This document shows, one piece after another, positions 34,518 through 45,765 of a stretch of DNA of 64,000 nucleotides (the stretch's first letter is position 1; each line of letters starts with the position of its first letter). Position numbers and translations under genes: made by a program. This stretch comes from Rhyzopertha dominica (lineage: Eukaryota; Arthropoda; Insecta; Coleoptera; Bostrichidae). The notes below the pieces were generated by a model. That model searched no databases, was not told the origin of the DNA, and saw nothing but the letters and a program-made list of their open reading frames with translations. The stretch is taken from positions 73,222,680 through 73,286,679 of the forward strand of contig QCXZ01000137.1 in NCBI GenBank assembly GCA_025024175.1, written 5' to 3'.

Positions 34518-35871
34518 GTTTTGTTCAGGGGCGCCGACTCCATGGGTGCTCGGGTGCTCCAGCACCCACGAGAAGTAAATTGTGGGTGCGGAGCACCCAC
34601 GACCAAATAGGCTTCAACACATGTACCATAAATTCAAACTGACTTACCACAGATATAAAAAAGAACTCTTTGTCAAATTTATCAAATTAGAGAGTCTACA
34701 GTGCTGTCAGATGATTCAAGCCCACCCAGCCTTGTTTTAGAATTTCTTGTGAAAGCAAGTACATGGAAATGTTGTTCGGTTTTTTAATATTTTTTTATTT
34801 ATTATATTGGAATTTTGATTTATGTGAACCATTTCAAGTATTAATTTCTTGTTTGTATTACTTTCTTTATCCTAAATTTTCACATTATCCCAGTTAATAT
34901 GATGTCCATGTGTTCAGTAAGTGAGCATCTATCCCTTTGTTTAGTTGTATCACTTTTGTAGACGGCCAATCTATTAACCATCCATTGTGATACCTGTCCT
35001 ATGTGTACTTGCCTTCACAATCCTCACATTCCAAACATATATTTGCATGATATTTTGCAGGTATTTTTGATTTTAGTGTTGCGAGTAGGGTTGAGCCATG
35101 CTAGTTGTTCTCAATTGTAATTTTTATGTTTTCATTTTTTAAACGTTCTGAATAATTTTGTTGTCAATGCGGTAATGTTTGGTAGGGATACATACATTCT
35201 ATGATCTACTGTTTGTAGGTTTTTGTCAACCATAGGATCATGATTTACCCTCTGCCCCACGTCACTCTGCATACTACCGTTAGCTGTGTTTGCGTTGCAT
35301 GAAGTGTTGATAAATCAGTAGTAGAATAGAAGATTTTATTTATCAACGCTCTCGGGTATGAATTGTGTGTTAGTAAATTTTCTAATTTTTTAAATTTTTT
35401 TCAATAAATTGTGAATATTTTATTTTAATAATTCTATGTTTCATCTGTTTTACAAAGTTTATTTTAACTTGTGTCGAATGATTTGAGACGTAGTTTATAT
35501 ACCTCCCCGATGAGGTTAGTTTCCGTTACCAATACAGTATTATTTTATAATCTTTTCGTATATTTTTGGTTTAAAAAAAGAGTACTCCACATTCTACCTC
35601 TCGTTCTGTAGTGAACTGAACACAGTTTCTTTCATAAAAAAGTTTGTTGATGACTAATGCTGGTACCAACAAAGGCACTAGGACAAATCTAGCATTTTTT
35701 TACTTATTTTTTTCCTCTTACGTATCTTTCTATTTATATTATACATATTTCTGTCATATTGCATATGTACCTATTGAGCTCTATTGGACGGATTCATAGA
35801 TACTATTTTCACGATTACGTTAGCATGAGCACCCACGAGGTTTTCTAAAAGCTGGCGCTCCTGGTTTTGTT
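34518..35871. mobile_element. Non-autonomous hAT element with 8-bp target duplication
   Basis: The element is 34526-35863 (1338 bp). The left end is CAGGGGCGCC and the right end reverse-complements to CAGGAGCGCC. Perfect 8-bp target duplications GTTTTGTT lie at 34518-34525 and 35864-35871. The left sub-terminal region repeats GGGTGCTC/GAGCACCCAC motifs in both directions (34543-34600), and one more occurs near the right end (35827-35838), as is usual for transposase-binding sites. No hAT transposase is present. Instead the interior carries a Penelope fragment on the minus strand. Confidence 0.88.
34790..35240 (-). pseudogene. Penelope-like element remnant: RT end plus GIY-YIG nuclease
   Basis: Minus-strand pieces in order: VDHRMYVSLPNITALTTKL (end of the RT/linker), ENIKITIENN, then LLATLKSKIPAKYH, ICLECEDCEGKY (the CxxC part), HIGQVSQWMVNRLAVYKSD (the YIG half and catalytic Arg), CSLTEH, HHINWDNVKI and LILEMVHINQ (with the catalytic Glu). 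This is the characteristic C-terminus of Penelope-like retroelements, where a GIY-YIG endonuclease follows the reverse transcriptase. At least two frameshifts and two stops make it inactive, and most of the RT is missing. It lies wholly within the hAT element, so it was either inserted there or carried by it. Confidence 0.8.
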
Positions 35872-37404
35872 ACAGCCAATTGCCAACATGATTTGCTGTT
35901 TACGTCCTATCTTATGTCATTCACAACATATTTAATGTGTTGTTGTTAAGGTACATATGAAATCTTTACAAAAACTACCGTAATGGAAGTGTTAAAGAAC
36001 AATGATCTCCTTTTCTAAACACGTAGTTCCCTAAAATCATTATATAAGTGAAAACCTCATAATTGATTTCAAGCAAGGTACTGAATCAGTAATTGTTCCA
36101 ACTCGCCAAATTATAAGGACCCTATTGACGAAGAAAATCTACAAAGTGAATATCCATTAGGGTACGAAATTTCCACAATTTTAGGATGCACGACCAAAAT
36201 TTTCTTTTCCTTTTTTGTATCAAATTTAAATTTTTTATGTAATGTGTTATACATCAAATTACGCGTTATTTAAAACCCTAGCCAGCGGACACTACTAGCT
36301 ATTAAAAAAATTGTAAGATAATAAAAATCCTTTTTTTCTGTTCCTTTTGGTTTTTTACATTCAAATTTAAAGCGATTAGGTAATAATTATAGTAAAAATG
36401 TGTTTTTCTTATAATGAGAAAACGATATACATTAGATCTTCTGAAATATAGCAAGTATCAAATGGTTTTGTTTGCATAATTATGTAACAACCAAAAATAC
36501 ATGAAAAACTGAGACAGAGAACAATTAAGTAGTTTAATAGCTATTTACCGCAGTATAACCATCACCATCTTGCAAAAATCACTAGTCACTTTAAGTTATT
36601 GTTCCTTATGTGCTAAAAAAAGTCAGTGGTTTCCAGTACAATATATTAATTTTCATCCATTTTCTTACCCTTCTTCATTTTTATTTAGTATTACATTTAA
36701 TCCATATAAATTAAAATCAGATTTTGAACAAAAGGAAAAAAAAACTTCATTTGTGTTAATGAAACCCAGTCATTTTACTGCTCGAAACGTGTTTGTGTAC
36801 TGCCAACACTTACGTGAACAAATTAATATAGTTGAAGTGGTATAGGCGAGTAAGTGTCAACCAGCTGGTCATTTACTAATTCATTAATCTATTCGATAAG
36901 CGTATTTATGACTGCTCTATATGAAATGAATGACGCCACATAGCTACCTATTAGAAAATTAGAACCTAGTAGCAAGTGCAGGTGCTTGAAATACAAACGT
37001 TGCTGTATTCAATACAGTACAATAACAAAAAGATAAGCACAACAATGCATTGATACGCTGCAGTTAAATACAGTATGGTATGAACAGTTTTCAAAGTATT
37101 ATGGATACAGTCATGAAAATGTCACCTAGTGCAAGGTGATGCTTTGAGTTACCTTTTCAGTCGATTTACTATACATATGCTTGAACTGAACTGAGCTCAA
37201 CTTCGCACTATTGTCTCTAAAACTAAACTAAAACTTTCAAAGTGGATTATAAGTTTGCGGTTTTGTTAGGTTGCGGCTATTACACTAATATTATTTGGAA
37301 CCTTACCCTTGTCATTGTTTATTCGTGTAAATGTTGCTCGCGTTAGGAACTGTTCGATAGTGCTAATGTACTAAAAGGCGAAACAATTTTATTATAATTA
37401 GCTA
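35872..37404. other. AT-rich, no gene seen
   Basis: A 91-codon open frame at 36570-36845 has low-complexity, family-less content. No repeat end recognised. Confidence 0.55.
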
Positions 37405-38613
37405 GATATATTTCCAATTCATAAAAGTGGTGACATAAACAATATTCAAATCTATAGGTCTGTTGCACGTTTGTCTGTTCCTAGTAAAATATTTGAAATG
37501 ATTATTTCCGATAAGATACTTCTTCACATTAAACCTCGTATATCACCCAACCAGCATGGTTTTATGCCAAAGCGATCGACGACAACAAACTTAATTAACT
37601 TTACAGAGAGCTTATGCAAATCATTTACTAAAAATTGTCGAGTGGCTACAATTTTCACAGATTTTGCAAAAGCAAAAAAAGCAAAATCGGCTGTTCCTCA
37701 GGGGTCTAACTTAGGACCATTGTTATTTGTCTGGAAATGTTTTTCGATACATTATATACATTATACATTACATTATATTTGTATAAAGATTAATGGCTGT
37801 AATCTAAAAACAAAAAATGAGGCTACAGACTTGGGGGTTATATTTGATAAGAACTTGTCATTTAGTGGCCACATTCGAGGTATTGTGGGTAGGGCATATA
37901 GAAATTTAGGATTTATAATTAGAAATTCATATAATTTTCAAGATATCGGCACTTTTGTGGTTTTGTATAATACGTATGTCAGAAGTTTATTGGAATTCAA
38001 CTTAATCATATGGTCGCCTTATTATATGTGTTACATTGACGAAATTGAAAGAGTGCAAAAAAAGTTTTTAAGATTTCTGTATTATAAATTGCATCGAGAG
38101 TACCGTTTTGATATTTCTTATGCTTCACTAGTAAATGCATTTGCAACTTTCAATATTCTGAAATTGTGTGAAGGCGTAAATTACATTACGCAATTTTCCA
38201 ATTTAAAATCATAAATAATTTATGTGATTGCATTAATGCGCTGGGTGCAGCTTCTTTTGGGGTTCCGGCTTATAATAGTCGTTCGCAAAATACATTCTAC
38301 ATTCAGCAGCGAAGAACGAACCTGGCAGTGAACTCTCCCGTCAGAAGAATGTGTGTTTTTGTAAACAAACTTGATTTTTTGGACATCTTTTNTGTTTCGT
38401 TTGCGATTTTCANGAATTCTGTTAAAAGCTATTTAGGTTTAAATCAATTTATTTAGTTATTATTTAGTATTTTTGCATTTCAATTAACTTTGTTCTTGGT
38501 GATTTGTGAAAATGTATAATGCGGGTGTGCTATAATGTAATTTTGAATTTTTTGAATTATAATCTGTAATTGGGCAAGAACGCCTGTTGGTTACATAAAT
38601 AAATAAATAGATA
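37405..38613 (+). mobile_element. Internally deleted LINE (jockey-like) with AAAT-type tail
   Basis: It is 5' truncated. The frame opens at about 37405 with FPIHKSGDI, the segment before the RT core, and the coding part stays open to 38214 (see next entry). After a frameshift the C-terminus continues with VPAYNSRSQNTFY and VNSPVRRMC. The 3' untranslated part ends in TTACATAAATAAATAAATAG at about 38592-38611. A short tail of TAAA/AAAT units is typical of non-LTR retrotransposons. Two N bases lie at 38392 and 38413. Target duplications were not recognised. Confidence 0.75.
37471..38214 (+). pseudogene. Shrunken reverse transcriptase, motif C missing
   Basis: An uninterrupted 247-codon frame. 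It includes YRSVARLSVPSKIFE just upstream and in frame, NQHGFMPKRSTTTNL (motif 2A region), VATIFTDFAKA (motif A with its Asp) and AVPQGSNLGPLLF (motif B). Between A and B most of the palm is missing. After motif B the FADD/YADD catalytic pair is absent and the frame jumps to ING-x-NL and DLGVIFDKNLSF (thumb region), then YVRSLLEFNLIIWSP. The two internal deletions have by chance left the frame open. Catalysis is impossible without motif C. Related to RTs of the type that read YTDFAKAFD and GVPQGSHLGPLLF. Confidence 0.75.
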
Positions 38614-40839
38614 TCACTGTATCACTGTCGGTACTATCAGCATTTATAATAAATATAAACTTTTATGTTTTTTTAGATGCTATTACTTATTTCAAATGCC
38701 GTCAAAAATCAATCCGACATATCGTCTTCTTATGCATCTTTGTCAAAGATATAATATTCCAAGTCTAAGCAATAATAATCGTTTAAAGCAATGGGTTGGC
38801 TAATTGCAAAGATAAAATAAGCAAAAACAACTATCGAAAATTTCTGACGCACCATTTAAATAAATTTTTAGAAGTAAATAAATAACCTGCCAATTATCAC
38901 TACAATTAAATATATCTACATGAACTGCTTGATAAAGCTTTTTGTGCATTTTTTTGTCAAAATTAGGCAGGAGTTTAGTTAGATATCAATATTCGACCAC
39001 CAAAGATTCTTTTATTTATTGCAACTGGTCTTGTCCCTATGTTTCTTTTACACTTTTACTTTGTAGGTGTACTTTGTTATTAGTAGAATATTAAATTTTA
39101 TTCAATTTCTTATATGTTATCAACAACGCAAATGTCAAACATAATTGTAATTATTTTACCTATTTGGTCGAACTTGCTGCATTTATTTAAGAAGATAAAT
39201 TCCCATTAAAATCGTAAAGCTATGATAAATAATGTTCTTATAGAATACCATTGGAGATCAAAAGTATAATCTATATACGTACCTAGACCAACATTTAGGG
39301 TTAAACTGAAAACTGCTAGCCCCCAATTTTTGAAAGTTTTCCATATACAAATCAGAAACCTACTTAATTGTGAATCCATTGCAGACTCTGACTTTTCTTC
39401 GTAACAATTACTGCTCTATAAGAAATAAGTAGATTTTAAGCAGTGCTTAGATAATTTGGCTTTCGTGTTACCTAGGTCATCCGCATTAAGTTTGGATTTG
39501 ATATTATTATTATTATTTTCCCGAATAAAGGAACCACGTTAAAGCTTATTGCAATTATATGTTCTTGAAATACTCATATTACCAGCAGCAATAAGTCTGG
39601 AGATTTTTTTACGAAAGTAGAGGGTTTTCCTACATAAAGGATTAAATACAAAAATCAATTATATTGATTATAGCTCTTAGAGGAACATTGTATTTTGCAT
39701 TTTGAGACAGACCATACACCTTTGGTATCTTGCAATTAGAAATAACTGAAATGCTTTTTCTCATTTGGAACACTTAATTACTTCTACATCCAACGGATGG
39801 GAAATATTGTATCGAGAAAAAAATTTTCAAATATTTTTAATTGCTCATTCGCTTTAAAATGGCCGAAAACTCAAAAGAACTAAATTTGAGCAAAAACAAA
39901 TTTCTTGTCTGTGTGTCTGTGGTTTTGTTTGTGGACACGATAACTTTCGAAAGACTTAATATATGAACTTGAAATTTAGCAAACGTATAAATCTCAACTA
40001 CCCAAAGCGACCTACTCTTTGTGGGTTAAGTAGGGTATCAGGAAGGGGGCGAAATTAGGGGGTAACTACCCTTTTAGATAATTTTTACTTTTTTTTCGTT
40101 TTAGTATGTGATTAGTAGTATAACTGCGAGTATTATTCGTTATAAATTTTCGGTGCAGCAAACTGTTTAGAAGATATTAGCAAATATTCTCAAAAAACCC
40201 ATTTTGGACCCTGCTCGAACAATTTTTTTTTAAATTTGGTATTATACAGAAATTCAAATTTCTGATCAGAAAGCACTCTTGTATTTTTTTGCTAAGTTAA
40301 TAATTCGAGTTATTTGGAAAAACCCGATTTTAAAAATTTATATATTTTTGCTAATATCACGAGGACTGTTTGGCTTAGAAAAAATGTGTGGAGAGAAAAA
40401 ATGCTCAAAACGTGATTACCAATGGTACCTATAGTACATATGAGAAATAAAAACGTAAATATCATTTGACAATTGGATGTGGAAGTATTGATTCAATTTG
40501 CTGCGGTTTTTTAATAGTTTATGTAGTAATTTTGCAACTTACTAATGTATGATTCCGCGTTAGCTAAGTCCATTAATTGCAATAATACACTTCTTATAAG
40601 TATTTCTTTCAGGACTACTCAACAAGATATCCAAAAAATCAGACAGCAATCCAATTTGCAAATTTTTTAACGAAACTTATTCTGATTGTTAAATTAAGTT
40701 ACTAAGGGGCTTCGTTACCGACCTCTTTTAAATGCATGCCGAATATGCGCAAAAGATAATATTGTGAAGGACCCCGACCTTTCCATTATTCATTGTTATC
40801 TGAAAGGGTACGAAACAAATGCCGCAGGAATTACATCAA

Positions 40840-41160
40840 GTGCCTGACCTAACCGCCTTATGTTCGCCGGCTCGCGAAACAGGATTAATTTATTTTGAAG
40901 TGATAACATCAAACCAAAACGGATGGTGGCAATTTGTCAAACTTACCGCAACTTTGCGAAACTCGCCAAAAGTCTTCGGGAACTTCACTCGAGTGTAAAA
41001 ACGTCGCAGTGGTATTCTCGATTTGTGATAGTGACGGAACCTAGAGGTGAGTGTAGGCGGGCGCAAAGTCGAACTCGGGGATTTTATGACCCTCCTTCGT
41101 TCGCGGTGGTGCGCGCACTACTGGCCCGCGACTGTTGAAGGCGCCAACGCTAGGCTTACT
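40840..41160. promoter_or_regulatory. CpG-rich island, possible promoter or first exon
   Basis: About 22 CpG dinucleotides occur between 40920 and 41150, a striking density against the AT-rich background. A 71-codon frame (40923-41138, plus strand) covers it, and a good splice-donor match, AG followed by GTGAGT, lies at about 41046-41052. No protein family is recognised in the frame. It could be a promoter with a first exon, an enhancer, or an old GC-rich repeat. Function is inference from composition only. Confidence 0.3.
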
Positions 41161-41514
41161 TACCACGCAAGCTTCACTCATTAAAAATATCGTTTATGCG
41201 AATTCGTTTGTAGCTAAATAAAAGTGTTGTAAAGGTGCCAATCTAAAATCAGATTTCAGGCATTTGGTGGAAGTCCAGTTAAAATATGCATCATTAATTT
41301 GTTAATCAATCATTAAGGGTAGAGTTTTTATTTTTACTTCCTATGCTGAGCCTTAACATTCAACTAATAAATCTGCAATTGGACACTTAATTATTTGAAT
41401 TGGTAAAATTAAAGCCTATAAGCGTGTACACTATAGAGTAACGTTAAAATAACACAAAGGGCATTGTGTGCAAAATTCTATATAAGTACAAGGATAGTGC
41501 TTCTGACGAGACCG

Positions 41515-41578
41515 AGATTAAAGTACCCGAGACCTATACGAGACCGAGACTGAACATACAAGACTTCGAGAGTCTCGT
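41515..41578. repeat. Short imperfect repeats of a GAGACC unit
   Basis: ACGAGACCGAGA occurs at about 41516-41527 and again at 41538-41549, with a further CCGAGACC between them and an inverted GAGTCTCG at the end. Looks like a fragment of an unidentified repeat. Confidence 0.45.
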
Positions 41579-42674
41579 TTTTTTACACAAATATATGCTT
41601 AGAAAGGTGGGATTAAATTGTTTGCACTAGTGACAATGATTTCAAACTTGACACTTTTAAATGTAAATAACACAATTATAGCATATAGCATTTTTTTATC
41701 ATCGTAACCCTGGTTTGCGACTGCACCTTCCACCCTCAACCCCGGATGTGCATTAGCCTATAATTAGCCACATCACTTGGTGAAGCGAGCGAATAACATC
41801 AAATGCAACCCAACAGCTAGCCGCAAGCCAACAAGACGGGTAGACATTGACAAACGAGCACAAGACCGATGTCCACAAAGGACCACGTATCCGTAATTCT
41901 TCCTGGAAAATCTAAATATACTTTCCTGTATAAGTTTTTCAGCCTCGACAGTGTATCCTGGGAATACAGCGCATAATTTTTTTTAGTGATCATTGATTTT
42001 GTACTATACCTAATGAGCATTACGGTAATCAGCTTAATATGAATTTTTTTATTACAGATGGGATGATACAATTAGTATCCCATAGCCTAGTATAAAAGGT
42101 AACCGTTTAACCTAAAAGGTATATGATGTACGAATAGCAGGACGCAATCGATTTTGGCAGTAATTAACTAAATTTAACAAATTACCAGCTCGTAATTTTA
42201 CAATTAGTCGTGTATGTACAGTAATAGACAATATTTGTTTGCTATTTGACGAGTACCTGACTATAAATTTAATAAAATGGCATTTCGCTTATGTGCACAA
42301 CAGCTGATGATGAAGTCACATTGATTTCTCTATCTGGTTTTCCGATAAAAATTCCGTCAATACAGCCTTAAAGCGGTAAAGACTATTGCTGTTTCGAACT
42401 ACATGAAATTTTAGGAATACGGATTTGGCTTCAAGAACTAGTGTATTATTTTAACAAGGTTAGCTATAGAGGTCTCCACAATCAACGAATAATGGCAAAT
42501 GAACCCTAAAACCAAGACGTTCTGAAATATGACGCACTAAAAAACATTTTAATTGTTCTATGTATTCACACTGCGCACCACACTACTAATACAGATACAA
42601 TATTGTTGAGAGGACTCATTGTGTAGTGTTTAAAATATTATATACTCTTGACATAGACACGTGTTGCGTCTTGA

Positions 42675-44440
42675 GGGTCCCTTCCGTTGGATCGTCTATA
42701 AGCTGCTGATTGAATATATAATGTTTCTTTAGTTGCCAAATAGAACACCATGCATCTTCAATGGCATAAGGAGCACGAAGGAAATCTTCTGTCCACAGAG
42801 GTTTTCTAGAAGTTAACCGAGTTGTAGGTAGCCCTTGCAGATCTCGGGAAATCAGAAACTCATTAGGAGCTGATTGATATTTTTGCTAAGCTTTATATGT
42901 AGCAAACTGTCTGCGATTCTCCGGAGGAACAATGTTTGAAAGAATCGGAAGCCAAGGTAATGGAGATGACTTAATTGTTCCAGTGTTTAGTCGCATTGCA
43001 GTATATAACTGAGCGTCAATTTTTCCTGTGTGATGACTGTTTTTCCAAACAGGACAGCAGTACTCAGCAGTGCTATAAAGCAAGACAGTTGCAGAAGTAC
43101 GGAGTACATTTGCATTTTCACCCCAACATGTACCAACAAGCTTATGCAGAATGTTATTTCTAGTCTGTAATTTTTACTGACATTTTCTAGATGTTTCTTG
43201 TACGTTAGACACGTATCTAGGGTCACTCCAAGGTATTTTGGCGAGAAGTTATGTTTAAGAATTATGTTGTTCGACATAACTTGAAGCTGTTCCCTCTTTT
43301 GGTGATTGTTGAGATGAAAGCAAGTTACTTCTGTCAATGGATTAGGGCACAAGCGCCAGGTTTTAAAATAGCAACTCATAATCTCGATGTCACTTGAAAG
43401 GTTTTGTTCAAGTACAGAAAAGCCAATGCCATGTCATCTGCATACACAAATTTTCTCGATTGAGTTATTGGAGGGTCACTCATGTAAAGGTTGAAAAAAA
43501 TTAGCGACAGAACCGATCCTTGTGGAAGACCATTATTCAAAATCCTGAATTTGCTACTTTTCTCTCCCAAAAACACTCTGAATTGACGTTGGGACAGCAT
43601 TCGTCCGATGAGCTTCACAGTCTTTCCACATTTCAGAGTATTAAATAGTTTGTGGATCAATCCATCTTTCCACACAGTATCGCAGGCCGCCGATAAGTCT
43701 ATGAACACTACTCTAGTTTTCAATCGTTTCTGGAAACCAACTTCAGTATATGTTGTTAGAGCCAAGACTTGGTCACAGTAACTTCTGCTTTTCCTAAAAC
43801 CTGCTTGTTCCTTCGGGAGTGAGTCTTCAATAATAGGTCCTATTCTCTGGTAGAGTAGTTTCTATAGTAACTTGTAGCAGACACTCAGGATAGCAATGGG
43901 TCGGTAATTTCCTGCTTCATTTGGAGGTTTCCCGGGTTTTAGGACAGCAAACACCTTTGTTTTCTGAAACAAACTTGGAAGAGTACATGTATCTAAAATA
44001 TTATTATAGAACAATAACAAGCATTTTAAAGAATTCGGTCCCAAGTTTTTCAAGAATTCTGGGTAAATACCATCAAAACCAGCAGCTTTGCGGGTTTTCA
44101 GAGACAAATAGCTTGCCGAAGTTCTTCCAATGAGCATAATTGTGACAACTCTACTGAAGGTTCGCATCTTTTTCTTAACTGACAAAGTTTTTCATCTTTT
44201 TTAATTCCTCCGTAGATATTTGAACAGAATTTGAGATATTAACCAGTCGAGAAGCTAAAACATTAGGCAAAATTAATGATGTTGGTTTATGTGTTTCATT
44301 AATGTTTGGCTCTAATTTTTTCAGCAGGTTCCAACTGCTGCGACTGGAGTAAGTGAAGTCCATGCTCTGCATTAAGAGTATTCCACTTTTTCTTCTGAGA
44401 TTGATTCAGGGATAAAACAGCTTTAGTCTAATCTATAAAT
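42675..44440 (-). mobile_element. Non-LTR retrotransposon, copy B (most complete of three)
   Basis: Minus-strand LINE covering the linker before the RT, the whole RT and part of the C-terminal domain. In order: SMDFTYSSRSSWNLLKKL (linker, 44360-44310), RKAAGFDGIYPEFLKN and VLKPGKPPNEAGNYRPIA (RT N-terminal motifs), then the catalytic core, thumb, YSTAEYCCPVWKNS and PLPWLPILSN. The 5' part (endonuclease) is missing. The 3' end stops near 42675, short of the zinc-knuckle-like C-terminus and tail seen in copy C. Frames break several times, including at an A-run (5 A's) after the thumb. Clade is jockey/CR1-type by motif pattern; not assigned further. Confidence 0.85.
43376..44185 (-). pseudogene. 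Reverse transcriptase of LINE copy B
   Basis: Two open frames cover the enzyme. The first (44185-43862) holds AGFDGIYPEFLKNLGP and KPGKPPNEAGNYRPIAILS, the fingers. The second (43765-43376) holds VVFIDLSAACDTVWKDGL (motif A), NNGLPQGSVLSLIFFNLY (motif B) and KFVYADDMALAF (motif C with the catalytic YADD). All catalytic aspartates are still present. About 100 bases between the frames (43766-43861) read through as RT with a stop. Right after motif C this copy has lost about 14 bases relative to copy C, breaking the frame. It cannot make a full enzyme. Confidence 0.82.
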
Positions 44441-45765
44441 GCCACTTTATCATCTCATGTTAAGCACAGTGGTACACGACTAGGGACATTCGCATTATAT
44501 ATTCAACAAAACACATCTATAACGACATTCTCAGCGCTTATCTCGCTGGTCCATAACCTTTCGAATGTTGTTAATAATGCAATTAATAGTAAGGAATTAC
44601 ATACATCAGCTGAATAACTTTTCGGTTCACGGACTACACAAATTGGAACCGGGCGACAGAGGATTAATGCATCTGGATTTAGCCTGTACTGCAAGAGCTT
44701 TTCTTATATGAAATGCGGTCTAAAGCACAGCGTTGGACTGATTAATTCACGTAGGATTAAGCTGACTACAGGTAAATTGTTTGAGAGGGTCGGCCTGCGC
44801 ATTTACTTCATAAGTCTTATAATTGTGCGCCCGCTTTCGACTACGAAGGACCTATTGTACTTTTGTAATTTAGAGGTACCCTAAAAACGTAATATATGGA
44901 TGAGCATATCTTAATGCTATATTTCATTCCTTTAAAAAAGTTGTAAATGATATATTAAAGTATCTATAACGAAACTCTGAAAGAAGGCGTACCTTATTTT
45001 TGTAGTGGCAACAAGTATTAAGTGATTGAGTTTTATAGTCTTCTTATATAGTGCACGGTAGCTGATTTCATTATTTCTAAGACAATAAAAGACAATAACC
45101 AGAAGTGTACATGACCACAACCTTTATTGCGTAACCTTATTTCATGTACTTTAATTTCTTAAAAATTATAACCTTATAACTCAAATGTGGAAAACTGTGG
45201 TGCATTGCTCAGACACACTATCTGCATGGGATCCTCTTTTCAAACATGAGTTAATCCAATCATTTGGTATACCCTTCTCACATGAGTTTTCTATAACATT
45301 TTATTAAAGTATTGACCCATTTCGCGTTGTAGAACAATTAGTCAGCCACTTTAGCAAACTACCTTTGTGGACAAGTATAAATAAAAGTTTTATACAGTAG
45401 TTTTTGTACAGCGGTATACACTTGGACGTTTAAAATTTTCAGGATAATACATACTAGTTGTGAAAGATCAGATATCAATGCCGTTACGTTGTTCCAAAGT
45501 TTTTCAATGTACTTTATCGAAGTCAAACAGTTTTTTCCTAGATAATTAATTTGTATTAGAAACTACTTTTCAGGAATTACAGGTAGGTATTACGAAGAAC
45601 CTTGAAGTATGCCTTGCATTATTTGGTATAAGTACAAGGTTAGCGATTAAATTTTGACCACCTTTAGCTTTTTATTTTTAAAACAGCTCTGATTTATTAA
45701 CCGAAAATGTTACTCAGGGTCTCCCAAAAAATTATTACTAATCAATGTGACGAATTTTTTATACT
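44441..45765. other. No gene seen
   Basis: AT-rich; no element ends recognised. Short frames at 44503-44694 and 44932-45120 look like chance. Confidence 0.55.

Larger units (their letters stand above)
38614..42674. other. Mostly AT-rich, no gene confirmed
   Basis: Contains the CpG-rich island 40840-41160 (separate entry) and a small repetitive patch at 41515-41578 made of GAGACC-type units. Elsewhere only chance frames. Confidence 0.5.

Noticed and set aside
36570..36845. 91-codon frame
   Set aside because: Low-complexity, lysine- and serine-rich content typical of chance frames in AT-rich DNA.
39890..40090. Sequence with TCTGTGTGTCTGTGG followed by GACACGATAACTTTCGAA, reminiscent of a dispersed insect repeat
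   Set aside because: No second copy or defined ends inside the window; recognition is from memory of style only.
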